Assembly: GCA_020746835.1 (NCBI GenBank)
Contig: JAGPNK010000004.1
Location: 2,356,001 to 2,420,000, forward strand
Reading direction: 5' to 3'
Length of the DNA stretch: 64,000 nt
Origin: Stachybotrys elegans
Lineage: Eukaryota > Ascomycota > Sordariomycetes > Hypocreales > Stachybotryaceae
Shown in pieces: positions 22,601-37,600 of this stretch. The translations under genes were made by a program, and so were the position numbers. The first letter of the stretch is position 1. Each line of letters begins with the position of its first letter. The notes beneath the pieces were generated by a model. It had not been told where the DNA came from. It was given only the letters and a program-made list of their open reading frames with translations, and made no database searches.

Positions 22601-25600
22601 TCGACTCAAGGACATGGCGTCGCAACTCTCGCACGAGCAAGTTAGCAAGGCAAAGACGGCAATATCTGGGGATAAGAGGCCCGTCACCACGCCGAATGAG
22701 ATACACCTCCGTGATCTCTGGGCCGAAGTCCTGCGTCTGGACCCGGAGTCAATCGGGCTTGGTGATAGCTTCTTCAGGCTGGGAGGAGACTCGGTATCCG
22801 CGCTCAAGCTCGTCGGCATGGCTCGTAAAGCGGGTCTCAGCCTTTCTGTTGCTGATATTTTCCAACACCCGGTGCTCGAAGCCCAGGCGCGGCTCGACAT
22901 GGAGGCAGTAGAAGACGGAACCGCGATAGAACCATTTTCGCTGATTGAGACTGAGGCTAACAACATGGCTAACATTCACAGACAGCTCGCTAACATGTGC
23001 AGCGTAGAGGCTGACAGGATCGAGGATGCATACCCGTGTACGCCGCTGCAGGAAGGTCTCATGTCATTGACGGCCAAGCGCAGCGGCGACTACATAATGC
23101 AGGCGGTTTTGGAGCTGGCGGAGGATGTGCGCGTCGGGGACTTCAAGGCCGCCTGGGAAAAGGCCATCGAATCGACAACGGTGTTCCGGACAAGAATTGT
23201 GCAGCACGAGTCCGGGGGGCTTTTGCAAGTCGTTCTCCAAGCTGGTGGTATTGAATGGTGCTCGGAGACTGGCAGCCTGGAGAAGTACTTGCGGCGAGAT
23301 AAGAAGGTTCCAATGGGGCTCGGATCTTCGCTCTCCCGATTCGGATTGGTCAAGGACAACACAGAGAAGAAGCAGCACTTTGTTTGGACGATCCATCATG
23401 CTCTCTACGATGGATGGTCGCTCCCTCGAATGATGAGGCGAGTCAGCGACATATACAACGGCCTCCCGATAAGCAGCCCCCCCTCATTCAACGCCTTTAT
23501 CCAATACAGCCAGACGAGGAAAGCAGCTAACACAGACATGGAATTCTGGTCATCCTATCTCCAAGGGGGGGAGTTTGCCTTGTTCCCGGCTCTTCCAGCT
23601 ACCGTCACCGAGCCCGAGGCAGATGACAAGCTGGAGATGGACTTCTCCTTCAATGCCAAATCGCAATTCACTACAGCAGCTGTCATTCGAGCAGCCCTTG
23701 CCATTCTCATCAGTCAGTACTCGGGATGCGATGATGTCGTCTTTGGTGCTGTCGTTTCCGGCCGCAATGCTCCCGTGGCAGGGATTGAGGACATCATAGG
23801 CCCGACCATGGCAACAGTGCCTGTTCGCATTCAGGCTCCTAAGCATCATGATGTCATCAGCTACTTGGATACAGTTCAAAAGCAAGCAGCTGCCATGATT
23901 CCTCATGAGCAGACTGGGCTTCAGCAGATTGCCAAGATATGTGAAGCGAGCCGCAACGCGTGTGCTTTCCAGACACTACTCGTCGTCCATACCGAAGGAG
24001 ACGATTCCTTGAATGACAAATGCTCACTTGGTCAGTGGAAGGAGACGGACGATTCTCAGGGATTCACGACGTACGCGCTTACTCTGGAGTTCTTTCTTGG
24101 AAAGAATAACCACAGACTGCTGGCCAGCTTTGACTCGAGCGTCATGGACAAGTGGACGCTGGAGAAGTTTCTCCATCAACTGACGACAATAATGGAGTGT
24201 CTAAACGATACATGTGATACATCTCAGAGCATCGGGGACTTACAGACTCGGGCTTTGAGCAAGGAGGACAAGCACGTGTTGTGGCAATGGAACAGGGATA
24301 TGCCCCAAACTGTCCAGAAGTGCCTGCATCATCTCATCTCGGAGCAAGTCACATCTCGTCCCGACGCGCCCGCTGTTTGCGCGTGGGATGGGGAACTCAG
24401 TTACCAGGAGCTCGACGAGCTTTCCTCCAAGCTGGCATACCACTTGAAGGAACTTGGAGTATCACCCAGAGCTGTCGGTTCCGAAATGATCGTGCCACTC
24501 TGCTTCGAAAAGTCCATGTGGACCGTCGTCGCCATGTATGCCGTGCTCAAGGCCGGAGGTGCCTTTGTACTCCTCGAGCCGTCTCTGCCGGAGCAGCGCA
24601 TCCGCAACATTTGCCAGCAGGCCAAGGCCCGAATCGCACTGACATCAACCATGTGCCAGAACCGGCTGTTGGATATTGTGCCCGAGACTGTCGTTCTCTC
24701 TTCTCAGCTGGTAGCCAGCATCAACTCGCCGAAGCGGTTTGCCGCCTCCCCGAGCCCAAGCAACGCTGCGTATGTGATATTCACTTCCGGAAGCACCGGA
24801 CAGCCCAAGGGCTGCATTATCGAGCATCAGTCATACTGCTCTGCTGCAATCAATCATGGATCCGTTCTCGGCATGAGCAAATACACCCGAGCCCTGCAAT
24901 TCGGCTCCTACAGTTTCGCAGGCGCCATCATGGAAACGCTCATGGCTCTCATCTACGGAGGCTGTGTGTGCATTCTGTCGGAGGACCAGAGGGGCGCAGG
25001 CTTAACGAGTGCCATCCGTCGTCTTGACGCAAACTGGGCGTTTCTCACATCCACGACTCTAGCCAACCTGAACCCTGATGACGTCCCTTCACTCCGCACG
25101 ATTTGCATCGGCGGTGAACCCATTAGGCGAGCCCAGATTCTGGAGTGGGCACCGAAACTCCAGCTTCGCCAGACATATGGAAGCGCCGAGACGTCGGCCG
25201 TGGTATCATCCGCCCATCTTGAACCATCTTCGGAGCCTACCTTTGTAGGTAAGGCTACGACGTCCAGGTACTGGATTGTCGATCCCACGGATAGCAACCA
25301 ACTCATGCCGGTCGGAGCACCTGGTGAAGTCATCATTGAAGGCCCGACCATTGGAAGAAAGTACCTTGGTGAGGCGTCCAAGAGCCTCGCTGCCTTCATT
25401 GCTCCACCATCCTGGCGCAGTCAATTCGGCCCGGTAGACCCAACTTGCCGATTCTACAAGACTGGCGATATGGCATCCTTCCGTCACGATGGGTCTATCA
25501 GCTTGTTGGGACGAAAAGATACCCAGGTCAAGCTACGGGGTCAAAGAATTGAGGTGGAAGAGGTCGAACAACAGGCCCGACAAGCATCCAAGGAGGTGGC

Positions 25601-28600
25601 CGAGATCGCTGTCGTCCTTGCGACCCTCCAGGCTGACGGTGCAGAGAGTCAAGAATTGGTTGCCTTCTTGGTTGCACAAACAGGAGTAGCAGCCGAGAGA
25701 CATGCCGTGGCCGAGGTTCAGCAGCACAGCTCCCAGACAAAGGCGATAGCGCAGAGCATCCAGGCCAGACTCGAGAGTGTGCTGCCATACTATATGGTTC
25801 CGTCGCTCATTGTGCCCATATCCAGCCTTCCACGAACCGTATCTGGAAAGATGGATCGACGAGTCCTGCGGCAGATTGCTGCTGCGCTGCCACCCAGCGA
25901 CATAGAAAAGATGCGGTACGACATGCAGGGGGAAAAGAGATCTCCAAGGACGGAGAAGGAGCGCAAGATTCGGGATCTGTGGTCGCTTGTTCTCGATGTC
26001 GAAGCCGAGACCATCGGGCTGGACGACAGCTTCTTCCGACTAGGCGGAGACTCTATCGCGGCTATGAAGGTAGTCGGGGAAGCACGCAAGATAGGGCTGG
26101 AGCTGGCCGTTGCTGATTTGTTTCGTCTACCTATTCTACATCAGCTAGCCAGCCAGGCGCGCCGACCGACCGAGAACTCGTCTGCAGTCATACCCAGAGC
26201 CCAGACCACAGGGCCGGTGGAACAGTCGTATGCGCAGGGAAGACTGTGGTTCATGGATCAGCTTCACCCAGGCCTCAGCTGGTACTTGATGCCATTTGCA
26301 ATGGGTATTCGCGGTCCTCTTCGGAAAGATGCCTTGCAAGCTGCCCTCCACGCGCTCGAAAGCCGTCACGAGACTCTTCGCACGACCTTTATGACGCGAG
26401 ACGGCGTCTCATACCAGACTGTGCTTCCTTTCCAGCCCAAGAAGCTCACCGTCGTGGACGTTACTGGCGGTGACCAGAACCATCTCACCGAGGCATTGCA
26501 AATCGACCATACTACCGTCTTCGACATGGAGAACGAAGCCGGCTGGAGGGCCACGCTCTTCAAGATTGACCCAGAGCACAATGTCCTGTCCATTGTCATG
26601 CACCACATCATCTCCGATGGATGGTCCATGGATGTCCTCCGTCGAGAGCTGGCCATCTTCTATTCTGCCGCCATCAACAACCGGGATCCGCTGTCATGCG
26701 TCGAGCCGCTGTCCATCCAATATCGAGACTTCTCTGTCTGGCAAAAGCAACAAGAGCCGGAGCACATGAAGCAGTTGGAGTATTGGACAAAACATCTGGA
26801 GACGAGCCAACCGGCCGAGCTGCCCTGCGATAAGCCGCGCCCTGCTACTTTGTCAGGCCTCGCCGAAATGGAGGAAGTTGAGATTACAGGTGCCGTGCTG
26901 GACCAGTTGAAGGAATTCTGTAAACTCCACCAGGTGACGCCTTTTATCGTGTTGCTTGCTGCTTTTAGGGCTGCTCATTATGCCATGACCATGGCTGACG
27001 ATGCGACCATTGGCACGCCGAACGCGAATCGAGACCAGTGGCAGCTCAACGATATCATCGGCTTCTTTGTCAATCCGCAATGTATGCGAATCAAGATTGG
27101 TGCCGAGGAGACATTTGAGAGCCTCGTGCGGCAAGTTCAGAAATCGTCGACGGCATCCTTTGAGAACCAGGACGTGCCATTCGAAAGAATCGTCTCCAGC
27201 CTCAACGCCGGTCGCGATCTGTCGCGGCACCCATTGATCCAAATGGTATTCGCTGTCCATTCGCAACCCGACCTTGGCAATTTCACGCTCGAAGGGTTAG
27301 ATGTCAGCCTGATCCCGATGCTGGAAACGTCCAGATTCGATCTGGAACTGCATTTCTTCCAACAGAGAAAGGCTCTGAGGGGGCAGCTTGTGTATTCGAC
27401 GGATTTGTACGAAGGCGAAACGATTCGTGCCTTTTTGTCCGTCTTCACCAACATTCTTCAAAGAGGATTGTCTGAACCTCAGACACAAGTCGCCCTGCTG
27501 CCTCAATGCTCCAACAACGACTATGCAAAGCTCAAGAACTTGGGCCTCCTTGATGTCGTCAAGGCAGACTATCCTCGAGACAAAAGTACCCCAGAAGTGT
27601 TCCGTGACACAGCTGCCAAGTGCCAGAGCAACGTGGCTGTTAAAGACTCTTTCAGGCAGCTCACCTACTTTCAGCTGGATGAGGAGTCTAACTTGGTTGC
27701 GCGATTTCTCAAGCGCAGAGACCTAGCTCCAGAGTCCATGGTGTGCGTCTTTGCCAATCGATCTTGCGACGCAATTGTGGCCTTTTTGGGTATTCTCAAG
27801 GCTGGCCACGCCTATGTTCCCCTGGACGTGAAGGCCCCAGCGGCCAGAATCCGTCAAATCATGACTTCTCTGCCTGGTAAGCGACTCGTCTTGGTCGCAC
27901 ATAATGTCGCGTTTCCCGACCTTGACTTGGGTGATGTTGAGCTGGTTGTAATCAAGGAGGCCGCACAGCTATTCCCCTCAGAGCAAACTCAGGATGCGTC
28001 ACAGGTCATATTGCCAGGACCCAACAGCCTGGCGTACGTTGTCTTTACTTCGGGATCAACCGGGAAGCCCAAGGGAGTCATGATAGAGCACCGTGGCGTG
28101 GTACGACTTGCAAAGCAGACCATATACTCAAACGCCGGCGCATTCTCTCATCTGCTGAACATTGCCTTTGATGCAGCCGCTGCAGAAATTTATCCTGCCA
28201 TCCTGAACGGCGGGACGCTAGTTTGCATCGATTCCGCCACTGTCTTGGACTACAACGCCCTTGCTGACACCTTCTCTCGGGAGGAGATCCGGGTTGCTGC
28301 TTTCACGCCTCCACTATTGAAGCAGTGTCTGACTGAGCAGAGGAATGCCATTGAGAGATTGGACGTGCTCTTCATCGGCGGAGATCGTCTCGATCCTCAG
28401 GATATCATGAAGACGAGAAGGTTAATGCAGGGAGACATAATTAATGCATATGGCCCGACGGAAAATACATGTACAAGTACGTCCTACACATTCCAAGACG
28501 GCGAAAGATGCACCAATGGAGTTCCCATTGGAAGGGCAATCCATCACTCCGGTGCCTTTGTCATGAACGCAGAGCAGACTCTGGTACCTATCGGCGTTGT

Positions 28601-31600
28601 TGGAGAACTCGTTGTCACGGGAGATGGTGTTGCAAGAGGCTATCTGGACTCTCGACACGACCAAGGACGATTTGTCCATCTGAACTTGGGAGGAAGTAGT
28701 GTCCGGGCATACCGGACCGGTGACCATGTTCGATGGAGACCAGTGGATGGCGAGTTGGAGTTCCTGGGGAGAATTGACGGGCAGGTCAAAATCCGTGGTC
28801 ATCGAATCGAATTGGGAGAAATTGAGCAGGCCCTTCGATCACATACAGTGGTCAATGACGCTGCAGTTGTCCTAAGAGCGCATGAAGATCGTGGGCCGGA
28901 ACTCTTTGGCTTCGTCACACTGAGAGAAACTGACAGAGTAACCGCCGACGAGAACTCGGATAATATGCATCAGTTAGAACACGTCGACCAGTGGCATGGA
29001 ATCTTTGAGTCCAGCTACAACGAGGTGGGAGAGATCCGACCTGAAATGGTTGGCAGAGACTTTATTGGCTGGACGTCCATGTACGACCAGAGCAAGATCA
29101 GCGATGTGGAGATGAATGAATGGCTTGATGATACGATCCGCACGATCCTCAATGGAGGGGACGCTGGCAATATTCTCGAGATTGGAACCGGTACTGGCCA
29201 AATCCTCTTCAACCTCACCACGGGCTTGCGGAGCTACCATGGCTTAGAGCCGTCTGAAACAGCAGTCGGCTTCGTCATGAGGGCAGCCAAGGCTCTGCCT
29301 GCATTTGCAGAAAAGGTCCATGTCCGACAGGGCACCGCTGCCGATATTGATCGCCTGCAGAGCATTGCCACTCCCGACACGGTCATCATCAACTCTGTGG
29401 CGCAGTACTTCCCGAGCCGCGACTACCTCTTCAAGGTCGTGCAAGATATCCTCCAGCTGTCTGGAGTCAAGACCATATTTTTCGGAGACATGAGATCCTT
29501 CGCCTTGTACAAGGAGTTCAGGGCAAAGAAGTCGTTCTACGCTCTCGGCCCATCGCCTACCAAAGAAGAAGTCTTGAGAGAAATGGAGGCTATCGAAAAG
29601 ATGGAACCCGAGTTACTCGTGGATCCGGCATACTTCACATCTCTTGTGGACATGCTGCCAGATCAGGTTGCCCATGTCGAGATTCTTCCCAAGGTCATGA
29701 AGGCGACCAACGAGCTGAGCAGCTACCGCTATGCAGCAGTCATTCACGCCAAGCAAAGGCAGGGAGATGTCAAGGTTTACAATGTCGTCCCGGACAGTTG
29801 GATCAATTTCGAGAAGCAGGGCCTTGCACGAGAGACGCTGTCAGAGCTTCTGATTCAATCTCCCTCGCCAACCGTTGCTGTCGAGAATATTCCACACAGC
29901 AAGACAATCGTGGAGAGGTGCATTGTTGAATCGCTGGATGATCCCTTAAACCACCATGATTGGATTTCGGTAGCAAATACTGAAGCCAGCTCTAGAAACA
30001 CTCTATATGCGATGGACCTCATGGAGATGGGCCAGGCAGCTGGCTACCGCGTCGAGTTGAGTTGGGCTCGTCAACACAGCCAACACGGAGGACTAGACGC
30101 CATCTTTCATCGACTCAATAGACCCTCCTCCGACACCCGTGTCATGTTCAAATTTCCCACAGACCATGAGGGGCGACTCAACAGCATGCTCTGCAGCCAA
30201 CCGTTAAAGCAACGCCTCGCCGATAGGCTGCCAGCCGAGATTCGGGACTGGCTGCAGTCACAAATTCCTTCATACATGGTCCCACGTATCATCTCTGTCA
30301 TCGAAAAGATGCCCGTCAACGCCAACGGCAAATTGGACCGCAAGGCGCTGCTTCACACCATCCCCGAGGTGACTGTGCCGGTGGGCGACAAGAAGCAGCC
30401 AAGCAGTGAGATGGAAAAGCAGCTACAGGATATCTGGAGCCAGGTCCTTGTGATTAATGCAGAGATGATTGGAGTAGAGGACAACTTCTTCCAACTTGGT
30501 GGTGATTCCATTTCGGCCATGAAGGTGGTGAGCAGGGCGCACAAGCTTGGCATCAAGCTTGCCATTGCCGACATATTCAACCGACCAACTATCACTGAAC
30601 AGGCTCAGCTTGCGATCAGCGGTACGACGACAGCCATTGCCGATCCAGATCCTTTCACTCTCTTGCCGGGATCCTTCGATGAGGGAGAGGTGCGCGCCGA
30701 GCTCGCTACTCGGTTCGGTCTGGATGCCTCGGAGATTGAAGATGTGTATCCCTGCACGGCTCTCCAACAAGGACTACTCTCGTTGACAACACAAAAGTCT
30801 TCCGACTACGTGATGCAGATGGCACTTGAAGTAGCACCGGAGATTGACCTTGGCTGCTTCAAGGGCGCCTGGGAACAGGTTGTCGAGTCCCTGACAATTC
30901 TTCGCACGAGAATTGTTCAGCATGACGATTTCGGACTCATCCAAGTGGTGTGCAACGAAGGCATCCAGTGGAAAGAGGCTTCTAACCTGGATGACTATGT
31001 TCGAACAGATTCAGAACTCCCGTTCGGACTCGGCGACCGCCTCTCCCGGTTTGCCATAATTTCCAAGCAGGGAGAGTCTAACACGTTCGTCTGGACAATC
31101 CACCATGCGCTGTACGATGGATGGACACTCCCAATTATTCTTGACCTAGTTAGGACTGCATATGAAGGAAGAAGGCCTTTGGCGCGACCAAAATTTAGCT
31201 CTTTCATCCGACACTTGGCCGGTCTCAAGGAGGAGGACGAGAAACGATTCTGGCAGACAGAACTCGGAGATGCTGAGTACTCCACGTATCCTACTCTTCC
31301 GCCATCGGTGCGGGACGCAAACGCAGATGCCAGCATGGACTATATTCTCTCCGGAACGTTGGAGTCAACCAAGCAAGTCACTCTGTCTACACTCGCTCGA
31401 GCAGCCATGGGTATTCTTCTCAGCCAGTTCTCGGGATCGCTAGAGGTGGCCTTTGGAGCCGTCCTCTCGGGTCGCAACGCAGGCGTGCCTGGAATAGATG
31501 ACATTGTCGGCCCAACGCTGGCCACAGTGCCCATTGCCATTCAAGCTCACCGAGAACAAACAGTCGCCAACTATCTCCATCTTATACAGGCTCAAGCAAT

Positions 31601-34600
31601 GAGGATGATGGAGTTTGAACAGACTGGTCTCCAGCGAATCGCTGCTTTTGACGAGTCATGCCGCACTGCATGCGGCTTCCAGACCCTTCTCGTCGTTCAA
31701 CCAACAGAAGACGAGATGGACAATCAAGACATGCTGGGGACGTGGAGCAGCCCTGGCACCTCCGGTACAGACGTCGTCGGCAACAGCACATATGCCATTA
31801 CTTTCCAGTGCTTCCTCAACGGCCAGAACAAGAAGATCAAAGCAAGCTACGACCCCAGAGTCGTCAGCAGCTGGGCCATGAGAGGCATGCTGGAACAATT
31901 CGGAAATCTTCTCGATGTGCTCGCCCGTGCCGACGAGAGTTGCAGTCTGGGCGATCTTTGCTCTCTCTCCCAACGGGATACCAATACCATATCCCAGTGG
32001 AATGCCCATGTACCTAGTCGCATCGAGAGCTGTCTACACAATGCTATTTCCGAACATGCTCGTCGCGCTCCTGATACTCCCGCCATCTGCGCTTGGGATG
32101 GTGAGGCGACGTACAAGCAGTTAGACGAGCTGTCAACAAAGCTAGCAGCGCAGCTCATCTCTCATGGAGTTGGGCCCGAGGTCTTTGTACCCGTCGTGTT
32201 TGAAAAGTCCATCTGGGCTGTCGTCGCCATGCTTGCTGTTCTCAAGGCGGGCGGTGCTTTTGTCCCTCTTGACCCAGAGTCGGCGCCTGACCGCCGCCAG
32301 AAAATCCTACAGAGGGTTGGTGCTCGCATTGTTCTCACCTCTGCTGCTAGCCAGGACATTTCTCTACCTGCTGCATGCACTCGACTTGTCGTTTGCCGAG
32401 ACACTTTCTCCCCAACCTCCGGCTCGTATCCAGTACGACAAGGCGAAGCAACGCCTCGCTCGGCTGCATACATCATTTTCACCTCTGGTAGTACTGGAGA
32501 GCCAAAGGGCGTGGTCATGGAGCACAGCTCCGCCTTGACAAGCTGTATCAACCACGGAGCTGCCTTTGGCTTCAGCCCGAGTACCCGAATGCTCCAAGCG
32601 GCTTCCTACACATTTGACCTTGCCGTACTTGAGGTCTTTACCGTTCTTACTTCCGGGGCTTGTGTGTGCATTGTTTCCGACGCTCAACGACTAGACGACC
32701 TTGTTGGTGCAATGAACTCGATGGCTATGAACTCAGCCTTCCTGACCCCAACAGTGGCACGCACGCTCGAAGTCGACCGTATAGAAACACTGAAGACAAT
32801 CATCCTGGGGGCAGAGCCCGTATCAATCCGCGATTTCGAGACCTGGAGTCCACTCGGCACTGTACTCAACGGATATGGACCAACTGAGGCCGCCATGATT
32901 TCCGTCACAGGGATATGCAGTCGAGAGAGCATGGAGAAGGGCAGCATTGGTTCTGCCGTAGGCTGTGCTACGTGGGTTGTCGATCGATGGGATCACAACA
33001 AGCTTGCACCCCTGGGTGCTGTCGGCGAGCTTCTCCTCGAAGGCCACATTCTCGCAAGAGAATACTTTGACTCGCCGGGGAGAACCGCGGCTTCCTTCAT
33101 CGAGAACCCACCCTGGTTGGTTGAGACGGGGATAACCAATACCAGGGATGCGAGACTCTACAAGACTGGAGATCTTGTGCGGTACAACGAGGATGGCAGA
33201 TTGACATACATTGGTCGCAAGGATAACCAGGTCAAGATCCGAGGTCAACGAGTCGAGCTAGGAGAGGTCGAAGGCCATCTCATTCAGCAGTTGCCGTTTG
33301 TCCATCAACTGGCGGTAGAAGTCATTACGCCTAGTGGAGAGGGTGCAAGGCCAGTTCTTGCTTGCTTCTTCTCTGCCAATGACTTGCCATATCGAACGCA
33401 GTCACTTGGAGACGGGATCGACTTGGTACATATCAACCAAGAAATGGAAGACGCTCTTTCAGAGAGGCTGCCTCGATATATGGTACCAGGACTGTATCTC
33501 AAACTAGATCACATTCCCCAAACATCCTCTGAAAAGACCAACAGACGGCAGCTTCAAGCAATTGGCTCGGGCCTGTCCTCCAAGAAGCTGGCGGAGTTGC
33601 AGGCATCTTTGGCAGGAAACAAGAAAGCCCCCCGAACCGACGTCGAGCACAAGCTCCGGGAAGTCTGGGCAAAGGTGCTCAACATCGAAGTGGATAGCAT
33701 AGGCATTGACGACAGTTTCCTCCACCTCGGCGGTGATTCAATTACCGCCATGCAAGTTTCAGCATCGGCCCGCTCTATACAGATTGACATTTCCACTGCC
33801 GATATCCTGAAGCTGCGAACTATTGCCAATTTGGCAGCTAACGTTGTCACCTTGGTGGCAGATGCTGAACTCGATCTCTCAGATGCCCTGGAGGATATCG
33901 AAGGAGTTTTTGACTTGAGTCCTATCCAACAGCTCTATGTTCAGGTAGAGCCAGAGCCCGGCCGATGCTTTGATCAAGGATTCTTCCTCAAGCTTCGTAT
34001 GCCGTCATCTACCTTGGCTGTTCAAGAAGCCCTTCACTCAATTATCTCACGGCACCCCATGCTTCGATCAAGATTCATGCGCTCAGAGACTGGCGTATGG
34101 ACGCAGCAAATCACCAGCGACATCGCTGGCTCAATGAGCATTCAGGAGGCTGTGCATGCAGACACCCCAGGACAAATTCAGGCTCTTGCCATCCGATTGT
34201 GTCGAGAAGCACTCGACATCGAGAATGGCCCTCTTCTATCAGCCACGGTATTCTTGGATGGCGAGAGGCAGGTGCAAAACCTCTATCTCTCCGTCCATCA
34301 TCTAGTCATCGACCTGATATCATGGCGAGTGCTTCTCCAAGAGCTCGAAGAGATCCTGGAAAGAGGAGAGGCCTCTCTTTCGCCTACAGTTGGTTTCAAA
34401 ACTTGGACAAGGCTCCAGGCCCAGTACTTGGCCAAGAAGGAGCCCGACGCCATCTCCATCTCTGTTCAACAGCCTATGACTTCATACTGGGGCATCGAAA
34501 GCAATCACAACACACAGGGCAAGACAAGGAGCACGAATTTCAGCCTTGACAGCGAGACAAGCGCGCTTTTGTTTGGCAAGTGCAACGATGCGTTTGGAAC

Positions 34601-37600
34601 TCGTCCCATCGAGCTGATGGTCGCAGCTCTGGGTTTCGCGTTTCAGGAGGTCTTTACGGATCGCCCCGTTCCAGCCATCTACAGCGAAGGCCACGGCCGT
34701 GAACCTTGGGACAGCCGCATCGACCTTTCACGCACCATCGGTTGGTTTACCACCATTTGGCCAGCCCAGGCGGGTGGCTCTAGTATTGGCTCCGATCTCA
34801 TTGACTCTATCCGCCGAACAAAGGACTTTATGCGGGCGCTGAAGAAGAACGGTTGGCAGCACTTTTCATCCAAATTTGCCACCGAAGAGGACGCAAGGCA
34901 GAGCAGTCGCGAGTTTCCCTTGGAGGTCCTTTTCAACTACATCGGTTCATTCCAGCAGCTTGAGCGATCCGATTCTGGATTTCAGGTCATCGAGGCACCA
35001 GCCGGTTGCGAACCGCGCTCTGCAGCTGACCTCCATCGATTCTCTATTTTTGATGTTGGCGCTCAAATGGAGAGAGGCCGTCTGATTGTCTACTTCTCGT
35101 ATCCCGAGAATGCTCGCCACCAAGACAAGATCATGGATTGGGTTTGTCAATACAAGCTTTCTTTGGAACAGATTGGAAAGGCTCTCCAAGGCCATCCTCC
35201 CAGCTGGACATTGTCCGATTTCCCTGGCAGCTTCTCATCCTATAGCGACCTCATAACTTTCCAACAGACGGTTCAACAGGTGCCGGCGGTGGAAAGTCTC
35301 TCCCATATCGAAGACATCTTCCCTTGCTCGCCCATGCAAGAAGGTCTTCTGGTCGGGCAGGGCAAGGACTCAAACAACTACCGCACCGTTCTCAGCATCG
35401 AGGTCGTCGCCAAAGAAGGGGAAGTCAGCGTTTCCAGAATCAAGGATGCTTGGAGAGCTGTCGTTCGCCATCATACATTGCTCCGAGCGCTGGTTATTGA
35501 TGATGTGCCTGGCAGCAGCAGACCGATGTTGGTAATCCTCCAGGATCCCCTTCCCGGAGTAACGGTCACCGACAAGGCTTTCGAAGGACCAAATGGACTG
35601 ACCAATGTTGACAACTCTCTCTCTGCAACCTATGGAAGCCAGGGCCTGCAGCATCACTTGACTATCCACAAGGCCAACGAGCAACGCGCAGAGCTTCAAC
35701 TTCACATCAACCATCTACTCTGCGACGGCTTCTCCATCCACGTTCTTTTGGACGACTTCAGGAAGGCTTACAATGGTGATCTTGGTGCTTCTGGGCCTCT
35801 CTACCGCAGGTACATCGAGTACATCCAGGAGCAGCCCCACGATGAAGGCTTGGATTTCTGGACGCACCATCTGCAAGGAATTGAACCAACATTCTTCCCC
35901 GCGTCGCAGGAGGACCCTGTGCAGGAGACTTTCTATCTTCAAGTTCCCGACATTGATGCGGAGAGGATTCACAAGTTCTGTGCCAACCGAGAAGTTACAA
36001 CAGCCAGCATCATCCAGACCGCTTGGGGTCTCGTTCTGCAAGCATACACGGGAGCCACGAACCCGTGTTTCGGCACCATGACTTCTGGACGAGATGCTCC
36101 GATTGAAGGCGTGAATCAGATGATGGCACCTCTCATTTGCATCATTCCATGCTACATCCAGTTTTCCCAGCATCGGTCCGTCATCGACACACTCAAGACG
36201 GTGCAGGATAATTTTGTCACCAGTCTCCCGTATCAAACGTTCCCATTGATGGAGATCCAGCATGCCTTCAGCGCTGGCGCAGCTGGTCTCTTCAACAGCA
36301 TCATTTCCTTCCAAAAGGGCGTGGTTCAGAAGCCCAAACATGACGAGGGTGACGTTATTCGGTATACGAATGGCCAGGACCAGGCCGAGGTATGTGCTGT
36401 CCAGTCTCTATCATCAACCCTGTTAATTCTTTTCTAGTACGACGTGTCCATCAATGCCTCAGACACAAGCAAAGACCTTGTCCTCACTTTCCTCTTCAGG
36501 CATGGCTTCATGTCAATGCCAGAAGCTAACCGTCTGGTGCGAGCATTCAGCCTTGCCATCGATTCTCTCATCCGTCTTCCAGATGGTGATACCGCTCAAA
36601 TTTCTCTTGTTTCGGAGTCGGACAAAAAGCAACTCTGGGCATGGAACGGTAGGCTCCCGCATGTCATGGAAACATGCGTTCACGATATCATTGGCGAACG
36701 CATTAAGGAACGGCCAAGCAAAATAGCCCTCTGCTCCGACGAAGGCGAAATCACGTATGGGGAATTGGACCAAGTTTCAAATCATCTGGCCCATCATCTG
36801 TCGTCCTACGGTGTTGGACCGGAATTTGTCGTCCCTCTCTGCTTCGAAAAGTCCATTTGGACCATCGTCGCCATTCTCGGGGTTTTGAGAGCGGGAGCAG
36901 CATTCGTCTTGCTGGAGCCTGGCCTTCCTGACGAGCGAATGCGCAAGATTTGCAGCCAAGTGCAGTGCTCAATTGCTGTATCATCTGTCAGTTGCCGCCA
37001 CCGACTATCTGCTTTCGTGGCAGACACAATAGTCCTTGGGCGAGACCTTTTCCAGTCAACCAAGTACGACACATCTTTGCCTTTGAGAAAAGCAGGCCCA
37101 GACAATGCAGCATACATCATCTTCACCTCCGGCAGTACGGGCGAGCCAAAAGGATGCATTATCGACCACAGGTCCTACTGTTCGACAGTGCCCGCACAGG
37201 CCAAGATGTCGAATATGAGCTCTGCGATGCGCACGATCCAATTTGGATCTTATAACTTTGCAGGGTCCATCTATGAGATCTTGATGACATTGATGCACGG
37301 TGGATGCATCTGCGTCCCATCTGAGGAGGAGCGTGGCACACAACTTGCACAGTTCATCCAGAAATACGACGTCAACTGGACATTCATCACCGCAACTGTC
37401 CTGGCTCTCCTCAAGCCCGAGCAAGTACCCTCCCTAAAGACTATTTGCGTTGGTGGCGAGCCTGTGCGAGGCTCGCAAGTGAAGCAGTGGGCGTCCAAGG
37501 TCGCTCTTCGTCAAACCTATGGCAGTGCTGAGACCGCTGCCGTTATCTCCACTGGTTGGCTAGACGAGGAATCATCAGTCACAGATGTCGGCCAGCCCCA

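Noticed and set aside
33820..35220. Reading the domain after T5 as an ordinary condensation domain
   Set aside because: HHLVIDLISWR, EGHGRE, RTIGWFT and FNYIGSF are epimerase motifs, and a true C domain follows immediately.
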